A DNA stretch of 36,195 nt. Origin: Methanobacteriota archaeon. Lineage in GTDB: Archaea > Thermoplasmatota > Poseidoniia > MGIII > CG-Epi1. Under the pieces are notes generated by a model. That model was not told the DNA's origin and did not search any database. It saw nothing but the letters and a program-made list of their open reading frames with translations. A program made the position numbers and the translations under genes. Every line of letters starts with the position of its first letter. Positions within the stretch are counted from its first letter, which is position 1. This document shows, piece after piece, positions 8,625 to 17,706 of this stretch. The stretch spans positions 4,829 through 41,023 of the forward strand of contig NYZZ01000003.1 of the NCBI GenBank assembly GCA_002687355.1, given 5' to 3'.

Positions 8625-10001
8625 CTAGAACAGAAGCTGGCGCAATAAAAAGAACGGGCTCGTGAGCGTCGCCTGTGCCTCGCGCGATATCATGCTCTCG
8701 GTCAGGGCGCGCTGTAGCTCTGCTTTGCGACGCGCCTTGCCGATGAACCAATTGAGCAACCAGCGTCGGCGCGTCAGTCGTTGCAGTTTGTAGGAGTTGC
8801 GTAGCTCGTAGCCCAGTTTTCCCCACAGCACGCGCTGATAGCGCGCGCCCGCTTCGAGCGGGAAACCGCGTGCATGCGCTTCGCGGTCGAAGTGGCCGAC
8901 CGCTAGTTTGGCCGAAAGCAGTGCATTGCCGATGCCCTCACCGGTGAAGGGGTCGACCAGCGAAGCCGCGTCACCGATTAGCATTGCTCCTGCGGCGAAG
9001 GCGCGGCGCGGTTGGAGCTTTCCACTGGGCCGGGGCGAACCGAGCGGCAGTTGCCAGCCGCGGCTGCTACCTGCAATCAGCTCGGCCTGCGCGAAGCGGT
9101 CGCGGAAGCGCGGCACTTCATTGATGATGTATTCCTGTAGTCCACGCAGTTTGCGCTCGTGCAGCTCGAGATCACGTAGCGTGATGCCAAAGCCGACGTT
9201 GCAGACACCATTGCCTACTGGGAAAATCCAGAAGTAGCCCGGCAGTACCCCCTCAATGTAGTGGAACTCTACTGGCCCCGAGTCGGCAGTTGCACCAGTA
9301 ACATTGCGCCAGTATTGCCGGAACGCGGCACTGTAGTGCAGCTTCTGGCGGTCTACCATGCGCCCATCGTAGGTTTCTTGGACTACCGCTGTCGCGACTG
9401 GGCAGTGCACTCCACCAGCGCCGATGGTCAGTGACGCGCTGAACGAGAGTGGGCGGGCACGGTCGCCAGTATCACCAGCAATGCCTATGACGCGCCGTAA
9501 ATTCCCCATGCCAGGGCCAGGGTCCGGGCCGTTGGCAGAGTTGTCGAACAGCACCTCACGCACCGAAAATCCCTGTACCACCGCACCACCCGCCTGCAAC
9601 ACTAGCTCGCTAGCGCGCTGGAACATGATGTGGTCAAATTGGAGCCGTGGCAGCACATAGCCCGATAACTGACCGTCCGGTCGGGATACACGTATCTCAT
9701 CGCCGCGCGGGCTGCTGAACAGCACACCCGTAATATTGAAGTGTGGCGACGCCTCTAGTCGTTCAAGTACTCCCAGTTCCTCGACGTGTGAGAGCGACTT
9801 GCCGCCTACGGCGTCGCCACAGGTCTTGTCACGTGGCCATATTGCCTTGTCGAGCAGCAGTACCCTGTGGCCCGCCAGTGCCGCATATCCAGCGGCAGCC
9901 GCACCGCCAGGACCACCTCCAACCACGATAATATCGAATCGAGACCCGGAAGCGGGCTGCGGGCCGCCCTCAATAGACTGCTCCCAGAAGCGGTCGGCCA
10001 T
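8625..10001 (-). CDS. Geranylgeranyl reductase family FAD-dependent oxidoreductase
   Basis: DIIVVGGGPGGAAAAGYAALAGHRVLLLDKAIWPRDKTCGDAVGG; MLIGDAASLVDPFTGEGIGNAL. Confidence 0.9.
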   Translation of the reverse strand: MADRFWEQSIEGGPQPASGSRFDIIVVGGGPGGAAAAGYAALAGHRVLLLDKAIWPRDKTCGDAVGGKSLSHVEELGVLERLEASPHFNITGVLFSSPRGDEIRVSRPDGQLSGYVLPRLQFDHIMFQRASELVLQAGGAVVQGFSVREVLFDNSANGPDPGPGMGNLRRVIGIAGDTGDRARPLSFSASLTIGAGGVHCPVATAVVQETYDGRMVDRQKLHYSAAFRQYWRNVTGATADSGPVEFHYIEGVLPGYFWIFPVGNGVCNVGFGITLRDLELHERKLRGLQEYIINEVPRFRDRFAQAELIAGSSRGWQLPLGSPRPSGKLQPRRAFAAGAMLIGDAASLVDPFTGEGIGNALLSAKLAVGHFDREAHARGFPLEAGARYQRVLWGKLGYELRNSYKLQRLTRRRWLLNWFIGKARRKAELQRALTESMISREAQATLTSPFFLLRQLLF

Positions 10002-10021
10002 GGGAGCGCTGGAGTTCGCCG

Positions 10022-10035
10022 GCTGCTAAATAGCT
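10022..10035. promoter_or_regulatory. Candidate shared TATA element between divergent GGR and ferredoxin genes
   Basis: ctgctaaatagctg with symmetric GCTA-AA-TAGC core, about 25-35 nt from both divergent start codons. Confidence 0.35.
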
Positions 10036-10062
10036 GGGGGAGGTACGAGCAAAGAATTTTAG

Positions 10063-10497
10063 GTGGCAGAGCAATCGACTTGCGTGGACCCTCCCATAAC
10101 CGTCGAAACCGATAACTGGTCGAACGGCACCCTGAAGCGCGAAACCAGCTACGCTGGCGGCCAACGTCACGGTTGGGAGACAACCTTCCACCCTAATGGC
10201 CAGCGTGCAACTCGCCGCCGCTGGGCTCTCGACGAACCGCTGCCCCCGGGCCAGCGCTGGGATTCTGATGGTAATCGCCTCGTCACAAAACCAGACTTGG
10301 CACGAGATACCTGCATTTTCTGCGGCGCTTGTGTTGGTGTCTGCCCGACTAATGCAATGTTTCTCGAGTACAATAATCGTGATATCTGGATTGACGAAAA
10401 CTGCACAGATTGCTTGCTCTGCCTTCGTATCTGTCCCGTTGGAGCGCTCACCTATCCAGCCGAGCCACAGCGCAACACTACCCGGACTCTGGGATGA
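10063..10497 (+). CDS. MORN/YwqK-like repeat region fused to a 2x[4Fe-4S] ferredoxin domain
   Basis: NGTLKRETSYAGGQRHGWETTFHPNGQRATRRRW...WDSDGNR followed by CIFCGACVGVCPTNAM and CTDCLLCLRICPVGAL. GTG start inferred. Confidence 0.8.
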   Translation: MAEQSTCVDPPITVETDNWSNGTLKRETSYAGGQRHGWETTFHPNGQRATRRRWALDEPLPPGQRWDSDGNRLVTKPDLARDTCIFCGACVGVCPTNAMFLEYNNRDIWIDENCTDCLLCLRICPVGALTYPAEPQRNTTRTLG

Positions 10498-11576
10498 GAC
10501 GTATAATAGGCGGAGGTCTTTCGGGGTTGACAGCGGCAGTTAACTTTGCGAAGGCGGGTGAGGACGTCGAAATTCATGAGGCGCGCAAGGCTGTGGGAGA
10601 ACAGTTTCACGCCAACTACCAAGTACTGCTGAAGGAGCACCCAGACATGCCATGGGAGGAATCCCGTGCGCCAGCCTACTTGAAGCGCTGGGGACTTGAG
10701 CCGGAGTTCACCTATCGCAACGCGCAGAAATTTGTTTGTTGCACGCAAACGCGCGAATTAACCATCACTATGAAGGAGCCACTGCCGCTCATCCTGCGGG
10801 GTGGTGAGGGGTCTCTCGAGCGGGGACTGAAGACGGAGGCTGAGCAGCAAGGTGTCAGGTTCCACTACAAATCTCGCCCGAAGCCGCAGTCGGGAGACAT
10901 AGTCGCTACCGGCTCCTACCGCACAGACATGGCGGCCTTCGGCGCCTACTACGAGAACAGCGATTTCCCGCGCGACCAATTCCTCTATATGCATGACGAA
11001 AAATATTCGCCGCGCGGGTGGTACCTCTACATAATCCCGATGGATGACGACACCATAAAGGTAATGAACTGTTGTTCGTGGCCACACACAAAAAAAGTCA
11101 GACGATTATTATATAAAGCCGTAAAAGAACGTAAAGTGCTGCGCAATATTATCGATGGCGCCAAGCCAATAGGTACTGTCGGCGGTCAAGGAGGCGCTGA
11201 ATTTCCGCGCTCTGCATTACGCGATGGAGTATATTACACGGGTGAGGCAGCCGGTTTTCAAGACCCCTGGCGAGGCTTTGGCATGAACTATGCTATCGAG
11301 TCAGGCGCGTTAGCACAACGCGCAATCAGCAATGGTGGAAACTACGACCAGATGTGGAAGGCGCAGTTCCGCGACCGTAAAAAAGCAGATATTGCGCGAC
11401 GCGGTATCTTTGCCATCCTCGGCAATCGTGCCTTTGAGATAGCGATGCGTAAGGTAAATGACGGTGACACTGTGGATTGGGAGAAGCTGAACCTGCAGGG
11501 CTGGCGCAAGCGGCTGGTCTATAGCAGCTTCTATACTATCGAAATGGCGAAGAAGAGCATCTGGGACTATTGGTGA
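10494..11576 (+). CDS. FAD-dependent oxidoreductase, geranylgeranyl-reductase-like
   Basis: MRRIIGGGLSGLTAAVNFAKAGEDVEIHEA dinucleotide fold; GEAAGFQDPWRGFGMNYAIESGALAQRAI; ATGA overlap with the ferredoxin gene. Confidence 0.82.
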   Translation: MRRIIGGGLSGLTAAVNFAKAGEDVEIHEARKAVGEQFHANYQVLLKEHPDMPWEESRAPAYLKRWGLEPEFTYRNAQKFVCCTQTRELTITMKEPLPLILRGGEGSLERGLKTEAEQQGVRFHYKSRPKPQSGDIVATGSYRTDMAAFGAYYENSDFPRDQFLYMHDEKYSPRGWYLYIIPMDDDTIKVMNCCSWPHTKKVRRLLYKAVKERKVLRNIIDGAKPIGTVGGQGGAEFPRSALRDGVYYTGEAAGFQDPWRGFGMNYAIESGALAQRAISNGGNYDQMWKAQFRDRKKADIARRGIFAILGNRAFEIAMRKVNDGDTVDWEKLNLQGWRKRLVYSSFYTIEMAKKSIWDYW

Positions 11577-11767
11577 TGAGTTTTTTCAGGATATGTGCAT
11601 CAACCTTCTTCGGTCTGGGTGTAGTAGTGGGAATATTACTGTTCATCAGCGAGCAAGAGTACATAATTCCCGCTTCCGGCCAATCTCTTTCGTTGCCGTG
11701 CGCATTCGCGTTCTGGACGCTGGCAGTGATATTCTGGGCGGTGGCCCATGACGAAAATGATACATAA
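11576..11767 (+). CDS. Small two-helix membrane protein
   Basis: MSFFRICASTFFGLGVVVGILLFI...FAFWTLAVIFWAVAHDENDT; TGATG overlap with the preceding gene. Confidence 0.5.
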   Translation: MSFFRICASTFFGLGVVVGILLFISEQEYIIPASGQSLSLPCAFAFWTLAVIFWAVAHDENDT

Positions 11768-11785
11768 CACTCAGGCTAGGGTGGG

Positions 11786-14038
11786 ATGATGGACCTTGCC
11801 GGTGTTCGCGAGCTATATGAGTTGCAGGCGGCTTGCCATACCGCTGCGCGCAAGCGGCTGAGGCGATCTCTGACGCTGGCCGAGAAAATATTCTTTGCGC
11901 ATCTCTCCGACCCACACCAGTCACCCGTTCGCGGGAAAGATTACGTCAACCTGCGGCTTGACCGCGTCGCTATGCAGGACGCTACAGCACAGATGGCACT
12001 GTTGCAGTTTGCTTTGACAGGGCGTAAGCAGGTGGCGGTCCCCTCAACAGTACACTGTGACCACCTGATCCAGGCGCGCAGCGGTTGCGACAGCGACCTC
12101 GCTGCGGCCAACGATGTGAACGCAGAAGTTTACGCGTTCCTGAAGTCCGCGTCCGCGAAATACGGTATAGGTTTCTGGAAGCCCGGTGCCGGCATTATTC
12201 ATCAGGTAGTCCTAGAGAACTACGCTTTCCCCGGCGGTTTCATGATTGGCACCGACTCTCACACACCTAACGCAGGCGGCTTGGGGATGGTCGCCATAGG
12301 TGTCGGCGGTGCCGACGCCATGGAGGTGATGGCGGGGCTCCCATTCAATATCCGCTGGCCACGCCTTATCGGCGTCCACCTGACCGGAGCACTCAGCGGC
12401 TGGGCTTCGCCCAAGGACGTTATCCTGAAAGTGTGCGAAACCCTCACAGTCAGAGGAGGTACTGGCAGCATCCTCGAGTATTTCGGCCCTGGCACCACTA
12501 GTATCTCTTGCACCGGGAAAGGCACAATCTGCAACATGGGCGCTGAAGTAGGAGCGACTACATCGCTCTTCCCGTTCGATGACCGCATGGCCGATTACCT
12601 GCGCGCGACTGACCGCGGGGATCTAGCGGAGCTGGCGCAACAGCACACTTCCACGCTCGTTGCCGACCCGCAAGTTAGAGCTGCACCGCAAGAGTTCTTC
12701 GACCAGATAATCGAGATTGACTTATCAGCGCTGGAACCGATGGTCGTCGGTCCGCATTCGCCCGACCGTGCGCGTTCAATGTCGGGGCTGGGTGCAGAAG
12801 CCCAACGTGAAGGGTGGCCGCTAGAGCTTAACGCGGCACTTATCGGTTCATGTACCAACAGCTCCTACGAGGATATGGAAAGGGCGGCCTCGATCGCCCA
12901 GCAGGCTATTTCTCTGGGGCTACGTGCAACGGTACCATTCTATATCACTCCTGGCTCTGACACCATTGACCGCACCATTCGGCGTGACGGACAGATGGAA
13001 GCGCTGGAGGCAATTGGTGGTACTGTCCTAGCGAATGCCTGTGGTCCTTGTATCGGGCAATGGCGACGCGACGACATCTCTGATGGCGAGGTGAATTCAA
13101 TAGTCTCGTCATATAACCGTAATTTCAGCGGTCGCAACGACGGTAACCATGCTACGCTTTCGTTCCTTACTAGCCCTGAGGTGGTGACAGCACTGGCACT
13201 GGCAGGAAGGCTTGACTTTGACCCGCTACGCGACTCATTGCCTAACGGGACAGGTGGCGAATCTCAGCTGGCACCGCCAAGTGGTAGTGACCTGCCTGTC
13301 ACAGGGTTCGAGACCAACTTGACAGGTTACGTTGCACCGCCTCTCGATGGTTCTGCAGTCGAGCTGGCGGTGGATCCCGCCAGCGAGCGACTACAGCTGC
13401 TTGAGCCGTTTATGCCACTTGTAGAGAGTGATCTAGAGGCGCTGCCAGTTCTGCTGAAGATTGAGGGTAAGTGCACCACTGACCATATCTCGCCTGCGGG
13501 GCCATGGCTGCGATACCGCGGCCATCTTGACCACATCTCAGGCAACGCCTACATTGGCGCCAGCAACACTTTCACTGATGAGCGAGGTACTGCTATCAGC
13601 ACACTTACCGGTGAACAGGCGTCGCTGCCAGAGGTGGCGCGTGAATATCGTAATGCAAATCAGGGGTGGATTGTCATAGCAGACGTAAATTATGGTGAAG
13701 GTTCTTCGCGCGAACACGCAGCGATGTCGCCTCGCTTTCTAGGTTGCCGCGCGATTATTGCACGTAGCTTTGCGCGCATCGCTGAAACCAATTTGAAGAA
13801 GCAAGGTGTACTGCCGCTAGTTTTCGAAGAGGCGATGGATTGGGAGCTTATCCGTGCTGACGACCGCTTCACCATCTCTGGCCTGGCAGAACTGGGTTCC
13901 GGCAGCCGCATCCTGGTCGGTGTCGAGCACTCCGACGGTACGCTTGATGAGTTTAGCTGTCGCCACAGTCTGAGCGAGCAGCAGGTGAAGTGGTTTCGTG
14001 CTGGCTCGGCGCTGAATTACCTTAGGCAGCAGGTTTGA
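11786..14038 (+). CDS. Aconitate hydratase, mitochondrial-like type
   Basis: PSTVHCDHLIQA, GTDSHTPNAGGLGMVAIGVGGADA, IGSCTNSSYEDM, ANACGPCIGQW, NYGEGSSREHAAM. Confidence 0.95.
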   Translation: MMDLAGVRELYELQAACHTAARKRLRRSLTLAEKIFFAHLSDPHQSPVRGKDYVNLRLDRVAMQDATAQMALLQFALTGRKQVAVPSTVHCDHLIQARSGCDSDLAAANDVNAEVYAFLKSASAKYGIGFWKPGAGIIHQVVLENYAFPGGFMIGTDSHTPNAGGLGMVAIGVGGADAMEVMAGLPFNIRWPRLIGVHLTGALSGWASPKDVILKVCETLTVRGGTGSILEYFGPGTTSISCTGKGTICNMGAEVGATTSLFPFDDRMADYLRATDRGDLAELAQQHTSTLVADPQVRAAPQEFFDQIIEIDLSALEPMVVGPHSPDRARSMSGLGAEAQREGWPLELNAALIGSCTNSSYEDMERAASIAQQAISLGLRATVPFYITPGSDTIDRTIRRDGQMEALEAIGGTVLANACGPCIGQWRRDDISDGEVNSIVSSYNRNFSGRNDGNHATLSFLTSPEVVTALALAGRLDFDPLRDSLPNGTGGESQLAPPSGSDLPVTGFETNLTGYVAPPLDGSAVELAVDPASERLQLLEPFMPLVESDLEALPVLLKIEGKCTTDHISPAGPWLRYRGHLDHISGNAYIGASNTFTDERGTAISTLTGEQASLPEVAREYRNANQGWIVIADVNYGEGSSREHAAMSPRFLGCRAIIARSFARIAETNLKKQGVLPLVFEEAMDWELIRADDRFTISGLAELGSGSRILVGVEHSDGTLDEFSCRHSLSEQQVKWFRAGSALNYLRQQV

Positions 14039-14040
14039 AG

Positions 14041-15015
14041 CTATTCGAGCGCGGCGTGCGTGACGCCTTTACCGGTGGCGACGCAGCCAATTATCTGTGC
14101 AGTTTCACCTGCTTGTTTTAGCACTTCCAGCGCTCTAGCCTCGTCTTTGATGTCGACGGCAATAACCATCCCTAGTCCCATGTTAAAAGTGCGATACATC
14201 TCCGTCGACGCGATGTCGCCCTTGCGCTGGAGCCAGTCGAAGGCTTCAGGAACAGGTAATGGGTTGTTGACGATATAGCGGAAGCTGGGGTTCATGCGCA
14301 GTAGGTTCTCGAGCCCACCTCCCGTTATGTGCGCCAGCGCATGCACATCCACCGCCCCGAGCAGCGCCAGTACAGACTGGACATAGATGCGCGTCGGTGC
14401 TACCAGCTGCAAGCCGAGAACGGGGTCATTGTTGAACAGTCGCCGGATTAGCGTGTAGCCATTCGAGTGTGGTCCGGAAGAGGCGAGACCGATGAGTGCG
14501 TCGCCATCGGTGACGCGCGAGCCGTCAATGATACCCCCACGCGCGACCCAGCCAACTGCCGTTCCCGCTAGGTCGAAATCGCGTACAAGTTCCGGCACGA
14601 CGGCCGTTTCGCCGCCCGAGAGCGTACAGTTGGCCAATCGGCACCCCTCGGCGAGGCCAGTACCTAGCTGTGCCATCAGCACCTCATCGGGCTCTTCCAG
14701 CGCGACATAGTCAACGAATGTGAGTGGCTCGGCGCCGACGCAAATAAGATCGTTAACATTCATCGCTACGCAGTCGACACCGATTGTGTCGAGGCTGTCC
14801 AGCTCCCGCGCCAGCAGTAGCTTGGTTCCAACTCCATCGGTGCAGACAGCGAGTGCGCCGTCGCCCAGCCGTACCAGCCCCGCGAAGCCGTTCTCCATGG
14901 CAATTGGCATACCGTCACCCTCGCGTGCCGTATCACCGAGCTGCGCCACCAGCGCGGCGGTGGCGCGGTCACTGGCGTCAATGTCGACCCCCGCCTCAGC
15001 GTAGGTACGCACCAT
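14041..15015 (-). CDS. purM: Phosphoribosylformylglycinamidine cyclo-ligase PurM
   Basis: TYAEAGVDIDASDRA, CTDGVGTKLLLA, DCVAMNVNDLICVGAEPLTFVDY, LSGGETA, SSGPHSNGYTLIRR, HITGGGLENL. Confidence 0.96.
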   Translation of the reverse strand: MVRTYAEAGVDIDASDRATAALVAQLGDTAREGDGMPIAMENGFAGLVRLGDGALAVCTDGVGTKLLLARELDSLDTIGVDCVAMNVNDLICVGAEPLTFVDYVALEEPDEVLMAQLGTGLAEGCRLANCTLSGGETAVVPELVRDFDLAGTAVGWVARGGIIDGSRVTDGDALIGLASSGPHSNGYTLIRRLFNNDPVLGLQLVAPTRIYVQSVLALLGAVDVHALAHITGGGLENLLRMNPSFRYIVNNPLPVPEAFDWLQRKGDIASTEMYRTFNMGLGMVIAVDIKDEARALEVLKQAGETAQIIGCVATGKGVTHAALE

Positions 15016-16259
15016 CAGCCAGCCAGCTTGTGGTAGTAGTTTTGAACTACCCGCGTCACTTGAGAGATGTCGGAGATGTTGCGCTCGATTAGTGTCTCGA
15101 TGATTTTCTGTCGGTTGCGCGCCATCTCATCGAACTTGGCGGGCGAGACGCCGGCGCCACTGGCGATGCGTTCACGCAGCTTACTTGGGACACCTGTTTC
15201 GACCAGAGCTCCCTTATTTTGGTCCCAGCGGAAAATGGTGTTGAGTCGTGGCTTGTCACCTTCAAGTCCCGCCATCTCCGAAACTTCGGTGATGCGGCGC
15301 ACCTGCTTCCCTCCAACGTTGATTCGACCTTGCATGATTATCAGGTGCAATGCGTTGAGCATGATGGCAGGTACCGACATAGGCGGGTTGATGAGCCGCT
15401 GCACAGATTCCTGTGCAGTATTGGCGTGGACCGTGCCCATGCAACCGTCGTGGCCCGTATTCATCGCAGTGAAGAGCGAGCGCGCTTCGGCACCACGCAC
15501 CTCACCCACAATTAGCCGGTCGGGGCGCATGCGTAGTGTGTTCTTCAGTAATGCATCCATGTCAAGTTCGGAATCTCCTGCTTTGCCTGGGTTGACGGTC
15601 TCGAGTTGGACGTGGTGTTCGTGCAGCAGATGGATTTCGGTTACATCTTCGATGGTAATAAGCCGTTCACGCGACGGGATGAAAAGGCCGAGTATGTTCA
15701 ATGTAGTTGTTTTCCCTGAGCCGGTACCTCCAGAGACCAGAATATTGCAGGGCGCGGTCCCCATCCCGTCAACGAACATCCAGAGCAGCGCTGCCAGTCG
15801 GGGGGTCAGTGTTCCGAAACGGATGAGGTCAACGAAAGTAAGTGGGTCATGCGTTTGCTTGCGGATAGTAAGTGTCGGGCCACCGGGAGATGCGGGTGGC
15901 AGCGTAGCATTGACGCGGCTGCCATCGGGAAGTCGCCCATCGAATAGCAGGTTGTCCAGTCCAACCTTGCGCCCTACATAGGCTGCAATTTTCTTGATAA
16001 TTTGAAGTGCTTCCTCCTCCTTAAGCGTGACATTGGTGATGCACATGCCGTGCTTGCGGTGGTAGACCATCACCGGTTTGCCAGGTACGTTGTACATCAC
16101 TTCTTCTAGGTCGTCGTCCTCGAGAAGTGGTTTCAGTGCACCGTAGCTGCTGGAGCGGACAAGCTTCAGGACACGGTAGACTGGTAGGTCTTGCCCCGGC
16201 TGTAGGCTAATCTGGGCGTTGGCAGACTTGCCGATGACCTTGCCCTGCGCCGGATTCAT
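15015..16259 (-). CDS. TadA/GspE/FlaI-family secretion-pilus ATPase
   Basis: Walker A ILVSGGTGSGKTTTLN, ITIEDVTEIHL, LRMRPDRLIVGEVRGAEA, GCMGTVHANTAQESVQRL; ATGA overlap with purM. Confidence 0.93.
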   Translation of the reverse strand: MNPAQGKVIGKSANAQISLQPGQDLPVYRVLKLVRSSSYGALKPLLEDDDLEEVMYNVPGKPVMVYHRKHGMCITNVTLKEEEALQIIKKIAAYVGRKVGLDNLLFDGRLPDGSRVNATLPPASPGGPTLTIRKQTHDPLTFVDLIRFGTLTPRLAALLWMFVDGMGTAPCNILVSGGTGSGKTTTLNILGLFIPSRERLITIEDVTEIHLLHEHHVQLETVNPGKAGDSELDMDALLKNTLRMRPDRLIVGEVRGAEARSLFTAMNTGHDGCMGTVHANTAQESVQRLINPPMSVPAIMLNALHLIIMQGRINVGGKQVRRITEVSEMAGLEGDKPRLNTIFRWDQNKGALVETGVPSKLRERIASGAGVSPAKFDEMARNRQKIIETLIERNISDISQVTRVVQNYYHKLAG

Positions 16260-17041
16260 AGCAACGCCGCCGGCAGCTTCAGAGTCACTAAAAGAGTGGT
16301 GTTGGCAAGTAGCATATAGACGGGTGTGCGCAGTAACGCTGTTCGCATCGTCTGTAGGATAATCGCCTGCATCCAGACTCCTGCAGCGCCGAGAACCATT
16401 GAGTATACCAGCAGTGATTGGTTTAGTGTTCCCAAGTCTATGTCTAATTGGAAGTCGCCGACAGTTCCCGATCCGAATATCGCAACGATGAAGCCAAGTA
16501 GTGCGGGACAGAACACTGCTCCTGACCAGAGGATGAAATCGGCAGTGCTCTTGGTCTTAGCAATGCGTTCCTTGCGCAGTAAGTAAATTTCCCAGAATTC
16601 CTCCGAGAGCAATTCCAGTGTCTCTGAAAAGCTGCCCGCGGAGACCAGCGCCACATTGAGGATACTTACAACGCGCGCAATCATCGGTGAACGGCTGCGT
16701 TCGGCAAACTTTTGCATAGCCTCAGTAAAACTGGTGTCGTGCATTTCTGTTACCGTTTGCTGTAGCATCTCACCCATTCTATCGTTTCGAGCGCTGGCGA
16801 CCGCGTCGAGCGCCGACTCGACACCCATCCCGGCGCGCAGGTTTTCCGCCAGTTCTCCAAGCACCTCAGGCCAAGCGTTCTCAAGTTCAGTGCGCTCGGC
16901 GAATCGCCGTTTCAGTGGTAAGTATAGGACGGTGCTGCCGATGGTTAATGCTGCTAGAACAATCCATATCAGTGCTCCTACAACAGTTGGAATACCATCA
17001 ATACCGGAGAAGAGTGGGTCTAGTTGGTCGAGCAGACTCAC
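16256..17041 (-). CDS. TadB-like (GspF/T2SF) membrane platform protein
   Basis: Hydrophobic segments around a cytoplasmic ENLRAGMGVESALDAVASARNDRMGEMLQ...region. GTG start (MSLLDQLDPLF) overlaps the upstream stop as GTGA. Confidence 0.75.
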   Translation of the reverse strand: MSLLDQLDPLFSGIDGIPTVVGALIWIVLAALTIGSTVLYLPLKRRFAERTELENAWPEVLGELAENLRAGMGVESALDAVASARNDRMGEMLQQTVTEMHDTSFTEAMQKFAERSRSPMIARVVSILNVALVSAGSFSETLELLSEEFWEIYLLRKERIAKTKSTADFILWSGAVFCPALLGFIVAIFGSGTVGDFQLDIDLGTLNQSLLVYSMVLGAAGVWMQAIILQTMRTALLRTPVYMLLANTTLLVTLKLPAALL

Positions 17042-17601
17042 GTGTTTGGCTCCTGTGATTTGGTGCGGATTATCAGTCCGGCAATAGCGAGTATTGAAAT
17101 CAGGAACAAGATGGGTGTGCAAGCGGGCGGCATTCGAGGCATGCTGGTAAATGGCCCCTCAGCACCGCCAACCAGAGCGTCTATCACGGCTATTATAACT
17201 ACTATAATTGGGACTAGTACTGAAACTATTAGGAACTGCTCGGCGACAGCACCGAGCGACTCGACGAACGCCTGTATATCGATGCGGCGCGATCGTGATT
17301 CCTTGTCGGCAATCGAGCGCAGGCGGTCGATGACATTAGTGTCCTCCTCGACCGACATTGCAAGTACTGAGAGTGTGCGGCGCAGCCCCGCCGAACTGGT
17401 GGCACGCATCTGTGCCCGGACGGCGTCGCCTAGTGTCGAACCTCCATCTACTGCACTGAAGATGCGTTGAAACTCGCTCGAAAGGTCACCGTAATCCTCA
17501 TCGGCGACATGTTTCATTGCCTCTGCGATTCCCACTCCCGACTGGAGCAGTACCTCCATCGCCCGGATGGCGTACAGCAGCTCTTCATCGACGCTTCCCA
17601 A
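17038..17601 (-). CDS. TadC-like (T2SF) membrane platform protein
   Basis: AIRAMEVLLQSGVGIAEAMKHVADEDYGDLSSEFQRIFSAVDGGSTLGDAVRAQM...LRRTLSVLAMSVEEDTNVIDRLRSIADKESRSRR; two C-terminal TM segments. TTG start inferred from a promoter about 26 nt upstream. Confidence 0.75.
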   Translation of the reverse strand: MGSVDEELLYAIRAMEVLLQSGVGIAEAMKHVADEDYGDLSSEFQRIFSAVDGGSTLGDAVRAQMRATSSAGLRRTLSVLAMSVEEDTNVIDRLRSIADKESRSRRIDIQAFVESLGAVAEQFLIVSVLVPIIVVIIAVIDALVGGAEGPFTSMPRMPPACTPILFLISILAIAGLIIRTKSQEPNT

Positions 17602-17621
17602 CGGTTGGGCGAGTCTCTCTC

Positions 17622-17630
17622 ACTATAAGG
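17622..17630 (-). promoter_or_regulatory. TATA box of the tadC-tadB-tadA-purM operon
   Basis: Minus strand CCTTATAGT about 25 nt upstream of the TTG start at 17601. Confidence 0.45.
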
Positions 17631-17706
17631 GTTTACGCACTGCCCGTCATGGGTTTGTTGAGGCGCAATCATGCGGCTGGAAAATCGACGCGGACGGTAA
17701 TCTGTG

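Noticed and set aside
15067-15981. 304-aa plus-strand ORF
   Set aside because: Lies fully antisense to the clear TadA-like ATPase; Ser/Arg-rich composition is typical of shadow ORFs in GC-rich DNA.
17602-17706. tRNA or small RNA in the tadC-DRAM gap
   Set aside because: No T-arm or anticodon-arm pairing found; the TATA element explains the region.
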